From positions 62,001 to 126,000 of the forward strand of contig NZ_JBKEIT010000005.1 in the NCBI RefSeq assembly GCF_046365375.1: a stretch of DNA of 64,000 bases, written 5' to 3'. This DNA is from Butyricimonas muris. GTDB lineage: Bacteria > Bacteroidota > Bacteroidia > Bacteroidales > Marinifilaceae. Shown here one piece after another: positions 44,213 to 52,718 of this stretch (position 1 is its first letter; every line of letters starts with the position of its first letter). Made by a program: the position numbers and the translations under genes. The notes beneath the pieces were generated by a model. It searched no databases. It was not told the DNA's origin and worked only from the letters and a program-made list of their open reading frames with translations.

Positions 44213-44916
44213 GTTTGAGTTATAAAGAGGTACGAACTTTTACTCCCATGGGGAAATGGAATACCAGATTGGTAGCGGATTGGCTATGTATGCCGCTGTC
44301 TCCTTTTTTTTCAACAAGATTCGTGGAGTGGAAATTGAGACCGAATACAATCACGTTATTCATGATTTTCTTCGGGGTTATGGGATCTGTGTTTTTTGCC
44401 TTGCCCGATTGGAGTTTTAAAGTGACGGGGATCATTTGTTTTTATTTGTGGTATGTGATGGATTGCAGTGATGGAGAAGTGGCTCGAATCACAAAACAAT
44501 TCTCTACATACGGGCGGGATATGGATTATTGGGCACACCTAACTTGTCATCCATTAATGAATTTGGCTCTTTGGTATTCGTATTTGCAACTTGGGAGATA
44601 TGACGAGAGGCTATTGGCTTTTGTGTTTATAGTATTTATTTCGATAGAATTCCAACATCGGGCTTTATTGACATTTCAAGCCTATCACCGGAAAGAAACA
44701 GGCACGGAGAATATTGATAATCCTTCTGTATTTCGATATATTTTCCGACAAATGTACCAATATCCGAATTTTATATTGCTGTTTCCATTAATATTCTTGT
44801 TGGAATATTTCACGAAAATTCCCACGTTCTATTTACTCGTGGGATGGTGCTCGTTTTTTGTCGTAGGAGTAGGACAAGCTTTATTGAGAATGATTGCATT
44901 TTGTTATAAGGGTTAA
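44209..44916 (+). CDS. CDP-alcohol phosphotransferase family membrane enzyme
   Basis: 235 aa, about five or six membrane spans. The CDP-alcohol phosphotransferase motif D-x2-D-G-x2-A-R-x8-G-x3-D-x3-D is present as DCSDGEVAR (85-93), G102 and D106, but the last position is His110 (DYWAH) instead of Asp. Family members transfer a phospho-alcohol from a CDP-linked donor to a hydroxyl. Its place inside a Wzx/Wzy operon, opposite a phosphonate operon, suggests that the donor may be a CMP-phosphonate and the acceptor a glycan or its lipid carrier. A plain phospholipid role is less likely here but not excluded. Start overlaps the flippase stop. Confidence 0.88.
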   Translation: MSLSYKEVRTFTPMGKWNTRLVADWLCMPLSPFFSTRFVEWKLRPNTITLFMIFFGVMGSVFFALPDWSFKVTGIICFYLWYVMDCSDGEVARITKQFSTYGRDMDYWAHLTCHPLMNLALWYSYLQLGRYDERLLAFVFIVFISIEFQHRALLTFQAYHRKETGTENIDNPSVFRYIFRQMYQYPNFILLFPLIFLLEYFTKIPTFYLLVGWCSFFVVGVGQALLRMIAFCYKG

Positions 44917-44918
44917 GG

Positions 44919-46097
44919 ATGAGCGAAGAAAGAAAAATCGGCTTGAAAGACACGTTATCGATGTTACTATGGGGAGTAGTGATTCTTATTATTACTCGTC
45001 AAGTACCTTTCGTGTCGTATAGTATATTTGGTAATCTGGCTTTGCTGGGTATTGTCGTATTGAATATACGTTATAATGCAACCGGATTTTATCGCACATT
45101 TCTGCCTATTCTCTGCTGGTGGTTCTTTCTGGTATTTTACGCCTTGCTACAGGGGAACGAAGTGCCCCTCGTGGCTCGCTTTGCTCTGATTATTTTCTTC
45201 CTACTAGCGGCTTATTTCATCATTTTACCTTTTCGGATGATCAAGCTGCTGTTCGCTTTTACATTGTTACAATGTATATTTCTGATCGGACTAGAGTTTG
45301 TTCTTTTGCTCTTTTTTAATTTAGAGACATATGAACCACTCCGACATTATTTTATCAATCAGGGATGGGGAGACGTTTACACGTTCACGGGATATTTTTA
45401 TAATATACCGGTAAAAGGTAACGCACTATTACCTTTCGTGTATATGTTATCGTATTTTGTACCTGTATTTCCGGAAAAAAGAAAACGTTTCTTCAGGTGT
45501 ATATATTTGTTGGCTATCGTATTTGCCGGAAACTTTGCTTACCTAATCAGCTTGTTTTTCTTCCATTTTATACTCTTTTTCTTACAGAATGAGTCTCTCA
45601 GACGATTACAGATGAAGATTCTAGGATTATCTTTTCTAATTGTATTGTTTTTTATCCCCGGATTGATTTTCGTGGAGAATGTCATGTCTAAAAAAGTAGA
45701 TTCTATGGGGACAAGACAAGATCAAGTGGAGGTGTTGATACGGGATATGGGGCAAGAACACATGACTATTTGGCTGGGAAAAGGATTAGGAAATACGGTT
45801 TCGGAGAAAACAGCTTATCGGGATTACACTGGAAATGTTTATTTCGAGTTACAGACAGTTTATTTCTTTAATCAATTAGGAATTGTGAATTTTATTGTTT
45901 TTATATTGTTGAATCTATTTTTGGCTTACACGAAGATTCGAGATCCTAGGTTGTTGTTCGCTTATTTATGCTATATTCTTTATGCATTTACGAATCCTTA
46001 TATCCTGGATACGAATCAAGTGATTGTGATATTAACTTTAGTAATGGCAAATAAAATACTTGAAGATGAAAATAGGGTGTGTACTTGTAATGTATAA
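44919..46097 (+). CDS. Wzy-type O-antigen/capsule polymerase
   Basis: 392 aa, about ten to eleven membrane spans, no soluble domain. A large periplasmic loop (about 245-300, with TRQDQVEVLIRDMGQEHMTI and LGKGLGNTVSEKTAYRDY) lies between late spans, the arrangement seen in Wzy polymerases. Wzy sequences are poorly conserved, so the call rests on topology and on the neighbours Wzx, Wzz and glycosyltransferases. ATG at 44919 follows the previous stop at once. It joins repeat units made by the GT2 enzymes that follow. Confidence 0.82.
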   Translation: MSEERKIGLKDTLSMLLWGVVILIITRQVPFVSYSIFGNLALLGIVVLNIRYNATGFYRTFLPILCWWFFLVFYALLQGNEVPLVARFALIIFFLLAAYFIILPFRMIKLLFAFTLLQCIFLIGLEFVLLLFFNLETYEPLRHYFINQGWGDVYTFTGYFYNIPVKGNALLPFVYMLSYFVPVFPEKRKRFFRCIYLLAIVFAGNFAYLISLFFFHFILFFLQNESLRRLQMKILGLSFLIVLFFIPGLIFVENVMSKKVDSMGTRQDQVEVLIRDMGQEHMTIWLGKGLGNTVSEKTAYRDYTGNVYFELQTVYFFNQLGIVNFIVFILLNLFLAYTKIRDPRLLFAYLCYILYAFTNPYILDTNQVIVILTLVMANKILEDENRVCTCNV

Positions 46098-46926
46098 TCC
46101 TCGACAGGAGTTGTTAACAGCTTCTTTAGACTCATTGAACAAACAAGTGGATGAAATCTTCTTGGGGGATAATTCTGTGAATATGCCGGATTTTATGGCA
46201 ACATTACTTACTTTATATCCCAATGTGTATTATCGTGGTTTCAAGGAGAATTTAGGGATTGCCGAGGCACAGAACCGAGGGATCACTTATTTCCAAGAGA
46301 AGGAATTTGATTTCGTGCTATTTATGGATCAGGACAGCTTGGCTCCGAAAAATTTAGTTATTTCTTTACTAGCAGATTACGAACGTTTGCAGCAAACAGG
46401 AATTGCTATCGGAGGAATCGGTCCCCGCCCCTTTAATCGGAACGAAGGAAAACCTTACGTGGGTGCAGTGAAGAAGGGAAAATTAATTTTACCGGGAATC
46501 ACGGAAGTTGGAGAAATTATTAGTTCTGCATCATTGGTTCCTATGATCCATTTCAAGCAGATCGGAGAGATGGAGTCGAGTTTATTTATTGATGGGGTAG
46601 ATCATGAATGGTGCTGGAGAGCCAAGAAGATTGGTGGATGGCGTTTTTTTATTTCGGAGAAAGTACAATTGAGTCATCAAGTAGGAGAAGGTGACCGACC
46701 GTTCATTCTTCGGAAAGTGGCTATACCCACACCTTTTCGTACATATTATCAATTTCGAAATTATTTTAGATTGGTTCATCGGGGATATGTACCCTTGTAT
46801 TGGAAAGTTTCTAATGGTTTCAAATATAGTATAAAATTTTTTTATTATCCTTTATGCGTCTCTCCGCGTATAAGTTACATGAAGCAAATATTAAAAGGAA
46901 TTTATGCAGGAATTACAGGTAAATAA
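46066..46926 (+). CDS. Rhamnosyltransferase-like GT2
   Basis: 286 aa from the ATG at 46066; a TTG two codons earlier also lies in frame. GT2 domain: IGCVLVMYNPRQELLTASLD, ENLGIAEAQNRGITYFQ, FVLFMDQDSLAPKNLVIS (DQD metal site) and SLFIDGVDHEWCWRAKKIG (catalytic region), the same order as in RfbN/RfbF-like rhamnosyltransferases. Overlaps the polymerase by 32 bp. dTDP-rhamnose is made by the rfb genes of this window, so rhamnose is a sensible donor. Confidence 0.88.
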   Translation: MKIGCVLVMYNPRQELLTASLDSLNKQVDEIFLGDNSVNMPDFMATLLTLYPNVYYRGFKENLGIAEAQNRGITYFQEKEFDFVLFMDQDSLAPKNLVISLLADYERLQQTGIAIGGIGPRPFNRNEGKPYVGAVKKGKLILPGITEVGEIISSASLVPMIHFKQIGEMESSLFIDGVDHEWCWRAKKIGGWRFFISEKVQLSHQVGEGDRPFILRKVAIPTPFRTYYQFRNYFRLVHRGYVPLYWKVSNGFKYSIKFFYYPLCVSPRISYMKQILKGIYAGITGK

Positions 46927-47761
46927 GGAAAGCTGTTTTTCGGTATTAATAGCTGTTTACACGAAGGAACAACCGCTTTTTTTCAGAGAAGCCTTGCGAA
47001 GCGTATTTGAACAGAGTTTAACTCCGAATGAAGTGGTATTAGTGAAAGACGGTCCGCTAACTGAAGAATTGGATCAAGTAATTGCTGATTTTTCTAATGA
47101 AAGAAAACAATTAAGGGTTATTGCTTTAGAGGAAAATCGGGGACTAGGAGAGGCATTACGTGTTGGATTGGATGCTTGTTCTTTTGACCTAGTAGCACGA
47201 ATGGATAGCGATGATATTTGTAAACCAAATCGTTTTGAAAAACAAGTTACCTTTCTGAAAGAACATCAAGAAGTGACTATTGTCGGCAGTTGGATAGAAG
47301 AGTTCTCTGATTGTAAAGAGAAAATAGAAGCAATTAGAAAATTACCTCAAGAAGATAAGAAATTAAAGGTATTTATGAAATGGAGGAATCCATTTAACCA
47401 TATGACGGTGATGTTCCGAAAAAAGGATATACTTGCAGTAGGCGGTTATCAACCGTTTTATCTATTAGAGGATTATTATCTTTGGAATAGGTTAGCCAAT
47501 GCCAATTATTGCTTTGCTAATATTGGGGAATCTTTGTTGTGGGCAAGGGGCGGTTACACGATGCTAGAGCGACGAGGCGGATGGAAATATGTCATATCTG
47601 AAAGTCGATTGTTAAAATACATGTATAGTTCCGGGCGAATTAATATTGCGGAATTCGGGATAAATTTGATAATGAAGAGTGTGATTCGTTTAATTGGAAA
47701 ACGATTACGCCATACAGTGTACACGTTTTTTTTGCGTAAAAAAGTAAAATGTGATAAATAA
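46904..47761 (+). CDS. Glycosyltransferase family 2
   Basis: 285 aa. SVLIAVYTKEQPLFFREALR and VVLVKDGPLTEELDQVI open the GT-A fold, NRGLGEALRVGLDACSFDLV and ARMDSDDICKPNRFEKQV carry the DSD metal motif, and YLLEDYYLWNRLANANYCFA the catalytic ED. Start overlaps the previous gene by 23 bp. Last gene of the Wzy operon; no clear hairpin after it. Likely an elongating transferase for the same repeat unit. Confidence 0.9.
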   Translation: MQELQVNKESCFSVLIAVYTKEQPLFFREALRSVFEQSLTPNEVVLVKDGPLTEELDQVIADFSNERKQLRVIALEENRGLGEALRVGLDACSFDLVARMDSDDICKPNRFEKQVTFLKEHQEVTIVGSWIEEFSDCKEKIEAIRKLPQEDKKLKVFMKWRNPFNHMTVMFRKKDILAVGGYQPFYLLEDYYLWNRLANANYCFANIGESLLWARGGYTMLERRGGWKYVISESRLLKYMYSSGRINIAEFGINLIMKSVIRLIGKRLRHTVYTFFLRKKVKCDK

Positions 47762-48319
47762 ATTCATGACAAGAAAACGACTTTACATGCAAATGACAAA
47801 CACTCAACAATTCGTCAATAGAATTTACAAAGATGTAAACCTATAGAGAACCCACTGCAATCCTAGCCAAGTAATACCGTAGTCATACTCTACCTCCGGT
47901 CTTCCTCCGTTTATCACGCAGAGATTCTATTATCTCCAATATAGAATCCCCGCCCTTAAGGCACCAATTCACCGCCCCCGTGTACTTATTTCTATAGGTC
48001 TTGGGTAGTATTACGATAGGTTTTCAGTAAGACATTCACCTCGAATCACAGGAATTGAGCCATATACACGGGAAGATAAATAATTTGCTCTTCTTTACGA
48101 AGATCCTTTGTATAAACGAGATAACGAGAAAGTATCTTATTGGAAAACTTATTGCAGAAAGCATTAATGCTCTCCCGGAAAGATCAATCTTTCTGAAATC
48201 GTCTTCATACAATTGAGTAATAGCTCTTTTTACCCAAAACACCCGAAAATCTCAAAATCTTCGTTCACAAATGGACCTCATTATCTCGTGAGAAAACAAT
48301 AATTACATCAGAAACACTT
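47762..48319. other. Gene-free stretch with MITE-like copy 2 and a possible gene remnant
   Basis: 558 bp with no sound gene. It holds the repeat copy at 47843-48020 and, on the minus strand at about 48036-48242, codon-like but broken sequence: RAITQLYEDDFRKI in one frame and SRYLVYTKDLRKEEQIIYL ending in a stop in another, as if a frameshift had split a small gene. Confidence 0.5.
47843..48020 (+). repeat. MITE-like element, copy 2
   Basis: Starts ATAGAGAACCCACTGCAATC and shares ordered blocks with the reverse of 5631-5813 (CTTCCTCCGTTTATC, CTATTATCT, ATATAGAA, TAGGTCTT). It lacks the clear inverted TGGGTTCTC at its far end, so it is more decayed or incomplete. Confidence 0.45.
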
Positions 48320-50053
48320 TCACAAAACTTCCTCCATCCGCACTAGTTCATGATTACGGAACTGCATCACGATACAATGTAATTTCGTGTCATGTATCAT
48401 CAGCTTCACTCGCGGAGCCACAGCATACCTCTTTATTTGCTCCGTGGCCTCCAACCATTGCATTTCGGCTTTGACATCAGTATCCTTTGCCGACAAATAT
48501 TTCAATTCAATGATATAACTATGCTTCACCTCGTAATGAAGCAAATCAGGCATCAGGAATATATCACAGTAACCATGGTCCAATTCCATCTCCGGAGCTA
48601 TCAAGTAATAGGCATTCGCACTCAAGTAAGCGGTAAAGAAACCTTGTATATTGCGCTCTCCCTCGATAGCACTACGCACCGAAGAATTCTCCTTATAGGC
48701 ATGGGCAATAAATTCCAACGTTTCTCGCCAAGCACCATCGTAGGCCATATTATCAAACAAATCTATCAAATTGTTCAAATCAATATACCTCCGGCTTTGG
48801 TACTCTTCCAACATAAATTCGTAATACTGCTTGCGTACGTTATTATTGGGAATACTCAATACTAAACGAGTACCCCGTGTAGCGGTAATTGTCAACATAC
48901 CGTAATAAAACAGCAAACTAGGAAACACCTCCGGATTCGTTATCTCAGAGGCAGGAAAAGTCAGTTCCAAATTCGCCACAACCTGTCCTTCTTCCGCAAT
49001 CTTACGTAACACCCCTTTACGATTACCATCCAACTTATCAAGCTGGAGAAGTTTTTTCATTTTATTATAATCCGTGCGGGTATTAGGATCTATCATCTCC
49101 TTGGGTGACTTGCCTAGACTTATGTAATTACGCAAATAATAAAGCACCATGTCGCAATTAAATATCTTCGGGTCACATACCAAACTCTCTTCCGCGAAAC
49201 AATAGTTGTCATACCACGGCTTCATTTCCGTTATCATCGCTTCGATATCCGGGTTCCCCGGCAACCGCCCCGCATCCTTATAATATTGAAGCATCTCTCG
49301 CACGTCCGTTTCAGAGAATCCCAACATCATGTTGAACTCGTGCTTGGTACTAATATTCCAACCAATATTGAATCCGCTGGTCAAATCGTCCAGTGTCACG
49401 GGACTTACCCCCGTCATGAAGATACGCTCGAACATACCCTTGAACTTTTTGAATATCTCGCGATAAAAACCGCTGGCATGGGTTAAAGCACGATACACGT
49501 CATTACCTTGCTCGTTAAGCACCACGTTGGTAAAGTTATCATATTCATCGACAATCAAGTAAAGCGGGTACCCCAAGCGTTTTGCCTCCACCTCGATAAC
49601 ACTCAACTTGTCGGCAGCAGACATCGAAGCGTAAAAACTCTCCACCACTCTCGGCAGATAGGCATCCTCGTAAGTTGCCATGAACCCGTCTAACTGACGA
49701 CAACAATACAAATTGAAATTCTCCTCCAAAGAACTCATGCCCGCACCCGCTTTCGAGAAATCGAGAAAAAGAACTTGATACCTTCCCCGCAACGGCGTGG
49801 GATGTTTACCAATCCACAAATTCCCGAAGCGTTTCTCGAACTTTTCTTTCTGCGAAATATCGTAATACGCTTGTAACATACTTAGGAAAATACTCTTCCC
49901 GAAGCGACGGGGACGGATAAGGAACAAACTATTAGGCTGTTCTTCCAGCATGGGCAAATACATCGTCTTGTCCACGTAATACTGGTTCTGCTCCACCACT
50001 TCCACGAAGTTAGAAACACCATAAGGGATTCTCTTTACATTTTCCATCGTCAT
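48320..50053 (-). CDS. AAA-ATPase-like/PD-(D/E)XK nuclease domain protein
   Basis: 577 aa (or 575 from the ATG at 50047). N-terminal AAA-ATPase_like domain: IPYGVSNFVEVVEQNQYYVD, the P-loop RPRRFGKS (47-54), Walker B LYLIVDEYDNF. C-terminal PDDEXK_9-like domain with DIFLMPDLLHYEV and the E-x-K of YIIELKYL. Large paralogous families of this type occur in Bacteroidales; no function has been settled, nuclease or regulatory roles are discussed. A good promoter lies just upstream. Flanks a surface-glycan operon, as these genes often do. Confidence 0.9.
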   Translation of the reverse strand: MTMENVKRIPYGVSNFVEVVEQNQYYVDKTMYLPMLEEQPNSLFLIRPRRFGKSIFLSMLQAYYDISQKEKFEKRFGNLWIGKHPTPLRGRYQVLFLDFSKAGAGMSSLEENFNLYCCRQLDGFMATYEDAYLPRVVESFYASMSAADKLSVIEVEAKRLGYPLYLIVDEYDNFTNVVLNEQGNDVYRALTHASGFYREIFKKFKGMFERIFMTGVSPVTLDDLTSGFNIGWNISTKHEFNMMLGFSETDVREMLQYYKDAGRLPGNPDIEAMITEMKPWYDNYCFAEESLVCDPKIFNCDMVLYYLRNYISLGKSPKEMIDPNTRTDYNKMKKLLQLDKLDGNRKGVLRKIAEEGQVVANLELTFPASEITNPEVFPSLLFYYGMLTITATRGTRLVLSIPNNNVRKQYYEFMLEEYQSRRYIDLNNLIDLFDNMAYDGAWRETLEFIAHAYKENSSVRSAIEGERNIQGFFTAYLSANAYYLIAPEMELDHGYCDIFLMPDLLHYEVKHSYIIELKYLSAKDTDVKAEMQWLEATEQIKRYAVAPRVKLMIHDTKLHCIVMQFRNHELVRMEEVL

Positions 50054-50085
50054 TTCAGTTTTTCAATTCATACTCACGAGATAAG

Positions 50086-50116
50086 CAAAGATAGTCCTTT
50101 CCGGTTAAAAGCACAA
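50086..50116 (-). promoter_or_regulatory. Promoter of the AAA/PD-(D/E)XK gene
   Basis: Minus strand: TTG (50114-50116), 20-bp spacer, TATCTTTG (50086-50093), 33 bp before the ATG at 50053. Matches the Bacteroidetes consensus. Confidence 0.7.
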
Positions 50117-50138
50117 GAGGGATTTATTACAAAATCGT

Positions 50139-50633
50139 TCACAAACGAACCACACTATCCTGTGACACGGCAGCAATTACATTACCAACCCGGGGCAATC
50201 GAACCAAAACCCGGCACACGCCCGGCTCATCAAGCAATTCTCCCTCAAGTCCTAAAAGTTTACCTTGAATGACACGAACGGGAGAAGTAACCGGAATATC
50301 ACCTTCAACAACATCTATTTCCTCCGCATGATCATTTAAAAGACGCAAGGATGTAATCTGTTGCTCGGAATACACGACAGGGGTTTCGCCCTCTCGTAAA
50401 AAAGATATTATGCCGGTAATGTCTTGAATTTTGGAAAACTCGGAACGTGTAAGCCACACGAATACACAATTGCTAAACAGAGGAACTTCCACCCGTTTTA
50501 CCTGATTATCCGAATTCCACTCCACCACACGCGAAGGGATATAATACACGATTCCGGCTTCATCAAGTCGTTTTTTTACACGTTTTTCCGCCCGAGAAGC
50601 GGTATATATAGCATACCAATTCGTCTGCTCCAT
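50139..50633 (-). CDS. UpxY-family NusG-like transcription antiterminator
   Basis: 164 aa. NusG N-terminal (NGN) domain: NWYAIYTASRAEKRVKKRLD, YIPSRVVEWNSDNQVKRVEV, PLFSNCVFVWLTRSEFSKI; C-terminal KOW-like segment PVRVIQGKLLGLEGELLDEP. Such specialised NusG paralogues bind RNA polymerase and prevent early termination in the leader of one capsule operon in Bacteroides. Usually they are the first gene of that operon with UpxZ next to them; here the gene is second, after the dehydratase (ATG shares a base with its stop), and no UpxZ is seen. It probably controls another polysaccharide unit nearby. Confidence 0.85.
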   Translation of the reverse strand: MEQTNWYAIYTASRAEKRVKKRLDEAGIVYYIPSRVVEWNSDNQVKRVEVPLFSNCVFVWLTRSEFSKIQDITGIISFLREGETPVVYSEQQITSLRLLNDHAEEIDVVEGDIPVTSPVRVIQGKLLGLEGELLDEPGVCRVLVRLPRVGNVIAAVSQDSVVRL

Positions 50634-52621
50634 TATTCTCTCACTTCTAAATTTTCAGTCACCTGAATTTTATCCAGCACCTCCTGCATGTGGTGTTGAA
50701 CTCCCTCTTCTTCCATTTGAAAATCAATGGATTCATAAGTAGAGTTCTTGGATTTAAACTCGGGAACGATACATTTCATTTGTTTTACCACGGCAAAGTT
50801 ATCCCTCGTTTGCAAAGCGATATCAAGAGCTTTGATCGAATCGACAACTTCATTATAATTATATTCACGCACTTTAGCAATCTTGATTCTCTCGTGCACG
50901 GTAGGCAAAGTGGTTTCTTTCACGTTAAGTACCTCCTCGTACAACTTTTCACCCGGACGCAAGCCCGTGAACACGATATGAATATCTTTACCTATCTCGT
51001 AACCGGAAAGTTTAATCATCTTCCGCGCCAAATCAACGATTTTGACACTCTTACCCATGTCGAACACGAATATTTCACCACCGTTCCCCAATGCCCCGGC
51101 TTGAAGTACCAACTGGCAAGCCTCCGGGATAGTCATAAAGAAACGGGTAATCTCGGGATGAGTTACCGTAACCGGCCCCCCGGCCTCTATCTGTTTTTTG
51201 AAACGAGGGATAACCGAACCATTGGAGCCTAAAACATTTCCGAAACGCGTCGTGATAAAACGAGTATTCGCTATTCGATTTAAAGATTGTGTATAGATTT
51301 CCGCTATACGCTTGCTGGCACCCATGACATTGGTAGGATTCACCGCTTTATCGGTAGAGATCATCACGAAACGTTGGCAATCATATTTGACAGCACAATC
51401 AGCCACGTTTTTCGTTCCCAGAATATTGGTTTTCACACCTTCGATCGGGTGTTTTTCCATCATTGGGACATGCTTGTAAGCCGCCGCGTGATACACTATA
51501 TTAGGTCTGTATGTTTTGAATATACCTTCTACCCGACTCTGGTCACGAACATCACCGATCTCGATCTTGTAATCGGTAAAACCACATTCTTCCTTTAATT
51601 CCAATTCGATATCATAAAGAGCAGATTCGGCTTGATCGAACAACACGATCATCGCCGGGTTGAAATGAGTCAACTGGCGCACGATTTCACTACCGATTGA
51701 ACCTGCCGCACCCGTTACCAGCACGACCTTGTTCAATAATTGTTTACGCAAATTCATCTCGTCCATGTGGATCACTTCACGCTCGAGTAAATCCTCGATC
51801 TTTATATTTTTAATATGCCGCATGCTCAATTCCCCGTTTATCCAACTCTCGAAACGAGGTACCTCAAGCACGTTGACATTCGCGGTCAAACAGGTTTCCA
51901 CAATCTCTCGCTTTTTATCAGCCGAAATCTGTTTTTTGGCAATCACCACTTTATCTACCCGGTGACGTTTCAACAGCCCGGGCAAAGCGGACATCTTGTA
52001 TATTTTGACTCCTTCAAGTACTTTCCCCGCCTTGCGATTGTTCACGTCGATAAAAGCCAACACGTTATAAGTGGCATCTTCCACGTTATCCATGGCATGC
52101 TTTGCCATAATCCCGTACTCGTCACTACCACAGATAATCACGTTCTTTTTCGTGCGCTCGGCCCCGACGTACTGGGAAAAGATTTTTTTCACGATCGCAC
52201 GACTCATCACCATCACGCTTGTCAGTCCCACGTACTCGGTAAGAAGCACAGACAAAGGGATATAAGTCTCGCCAAACACGAGAAAATAGATACCGTCTCC
52301 CATCAAAAGAGCTATCTCTCCCGCTGTCAAGACGTAATAGATGCGCAAAGCATCCTCTGTTCCCGAGAAACGCACTATGCCGGAATAAGTACGCCCCAAC
52401 ACGAAACTGATAATTCGGACTCCCACGATCACGAGGGCTCCGTTCAGAACAAAATCCAACCTCATCCGGTCAATTTGGAAATTAACCCAGATCAGATAGG
52501 CAACACTCACAGCCATTATGCACAACGCCACGTCTATCAGGAATACAATCCATCTAGGCGTGTAAGAAAATGAATGCAATGTCCTCATTCTGTAAAGACC
52601 ATTTGTTATAAAAGCAACCAT
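50633..52621 (-). CDS. WbpM/FlaA1-type membrane 4,6-dehydratase, copy 2
   Basis: 662 aa; the ATG at 52588 is an alternative start. Four N-terminal membrane spans, a regulatory Rossmann domain (KNVIICGSDEYGIMAKHAMD) and the catalytic SDR domain with VLVTGAAGSIGSEIVRQLTH-like VVLVTGAAGSIGSEIVR, VYHAAAYKHVPMMEKHPIEG, STDKAVNPTNVMGASKRIAE. Met replaces the catalytic Tyr as in its relatives. It is similar over its length to the product of 18223. Makes a UDP-4-keto-6-deoxyhexosamine. It precedes upxY in a two-gene operon. Confidence 0.92.
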   Translation of the reverse strand: MVAFITNGLYRMRTLHSFSYTPRWIVFLIDVALCIMAVSVAYLIWVNFQIDRMRLDFVLNGALVIVGVRIISFVLGRTYSGIVRFSGTEDALRIYYVLTAGEIALLMGDGIYFLVFGETYIPLSVLLTEYVGLTSVMVMSRAIVKKIFSQYVGAERTKKNVIICGSDEYGIMAKHAMDNVEDATYNVLAFIDVNNRKAGKVLEGVKIYKMSALPGLLKRHRVDKVVIAKKQISADKKREIVETCLTANVNVLEVPRFESWINGELSMRHIKNIKIEDLLEREVIHMDEMNLRKQLLNKVVLVTGAAGSIGSEIVRQLTHFNPAMIVLFDQAESALYDIELELKEECGFTDYKIEIGDVRDQSRVEGIFKTYRPNIVYHAAAYKHVPMMEKHPIEGVKTNILGTKNVADCAVKYDCQRFVMISTDKAVNPTNVMGASKRIAEIYTQSLNRIANTRFITTRFGNVLGSNGSVIPRFKKQIEAGGPVTVTHPEITRFFMTIPEACQLVLQAGALGNGGEIFVFDMGKSVKIVDLARKMIKLSGYEIGKDIHIVFTGLRPGEKLYEEVLNVKETTLPTVHERIKIAKVREYNYNEVVDSIKALDIALQTRDNFAVVKQMKCIVPEFKSKNSTYESIDFQMEEEGVQHHMQEVLDKIQVTENLEVRE

Positions 52622-52640
52622 ATCATTATTAGTATAAAAT

Positions 52641-52695
52641 AAAAACCTTCGCGGATTACCATTCCTTAAAGGTGGACATCCGCGAAGGTAATAGA
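52641..52695 (-). terminator. Terminator after the pseudouridine synthase gene
   Basis: Perfect 12-bp stem ACCTTCGCGGAT/ATCCGCGAAGGT (52645-52656 and 52678-52689), followed on the minus strand by T-rich sequence. It lies in the 97-bp gap before the dehydratase gene at 52621. Confidence 0.85.
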
Positions 52696-52718
52696 AATAT
52701 ATTAAAAAGAAAACTTTT

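Noticed and set aside
48036..48242. 68-codon frame as an intact small gene
   Set aside because: No ribosome-site context, no recognisable family, and a better codon pattern changes frame midway; kept only as a possible remnant.
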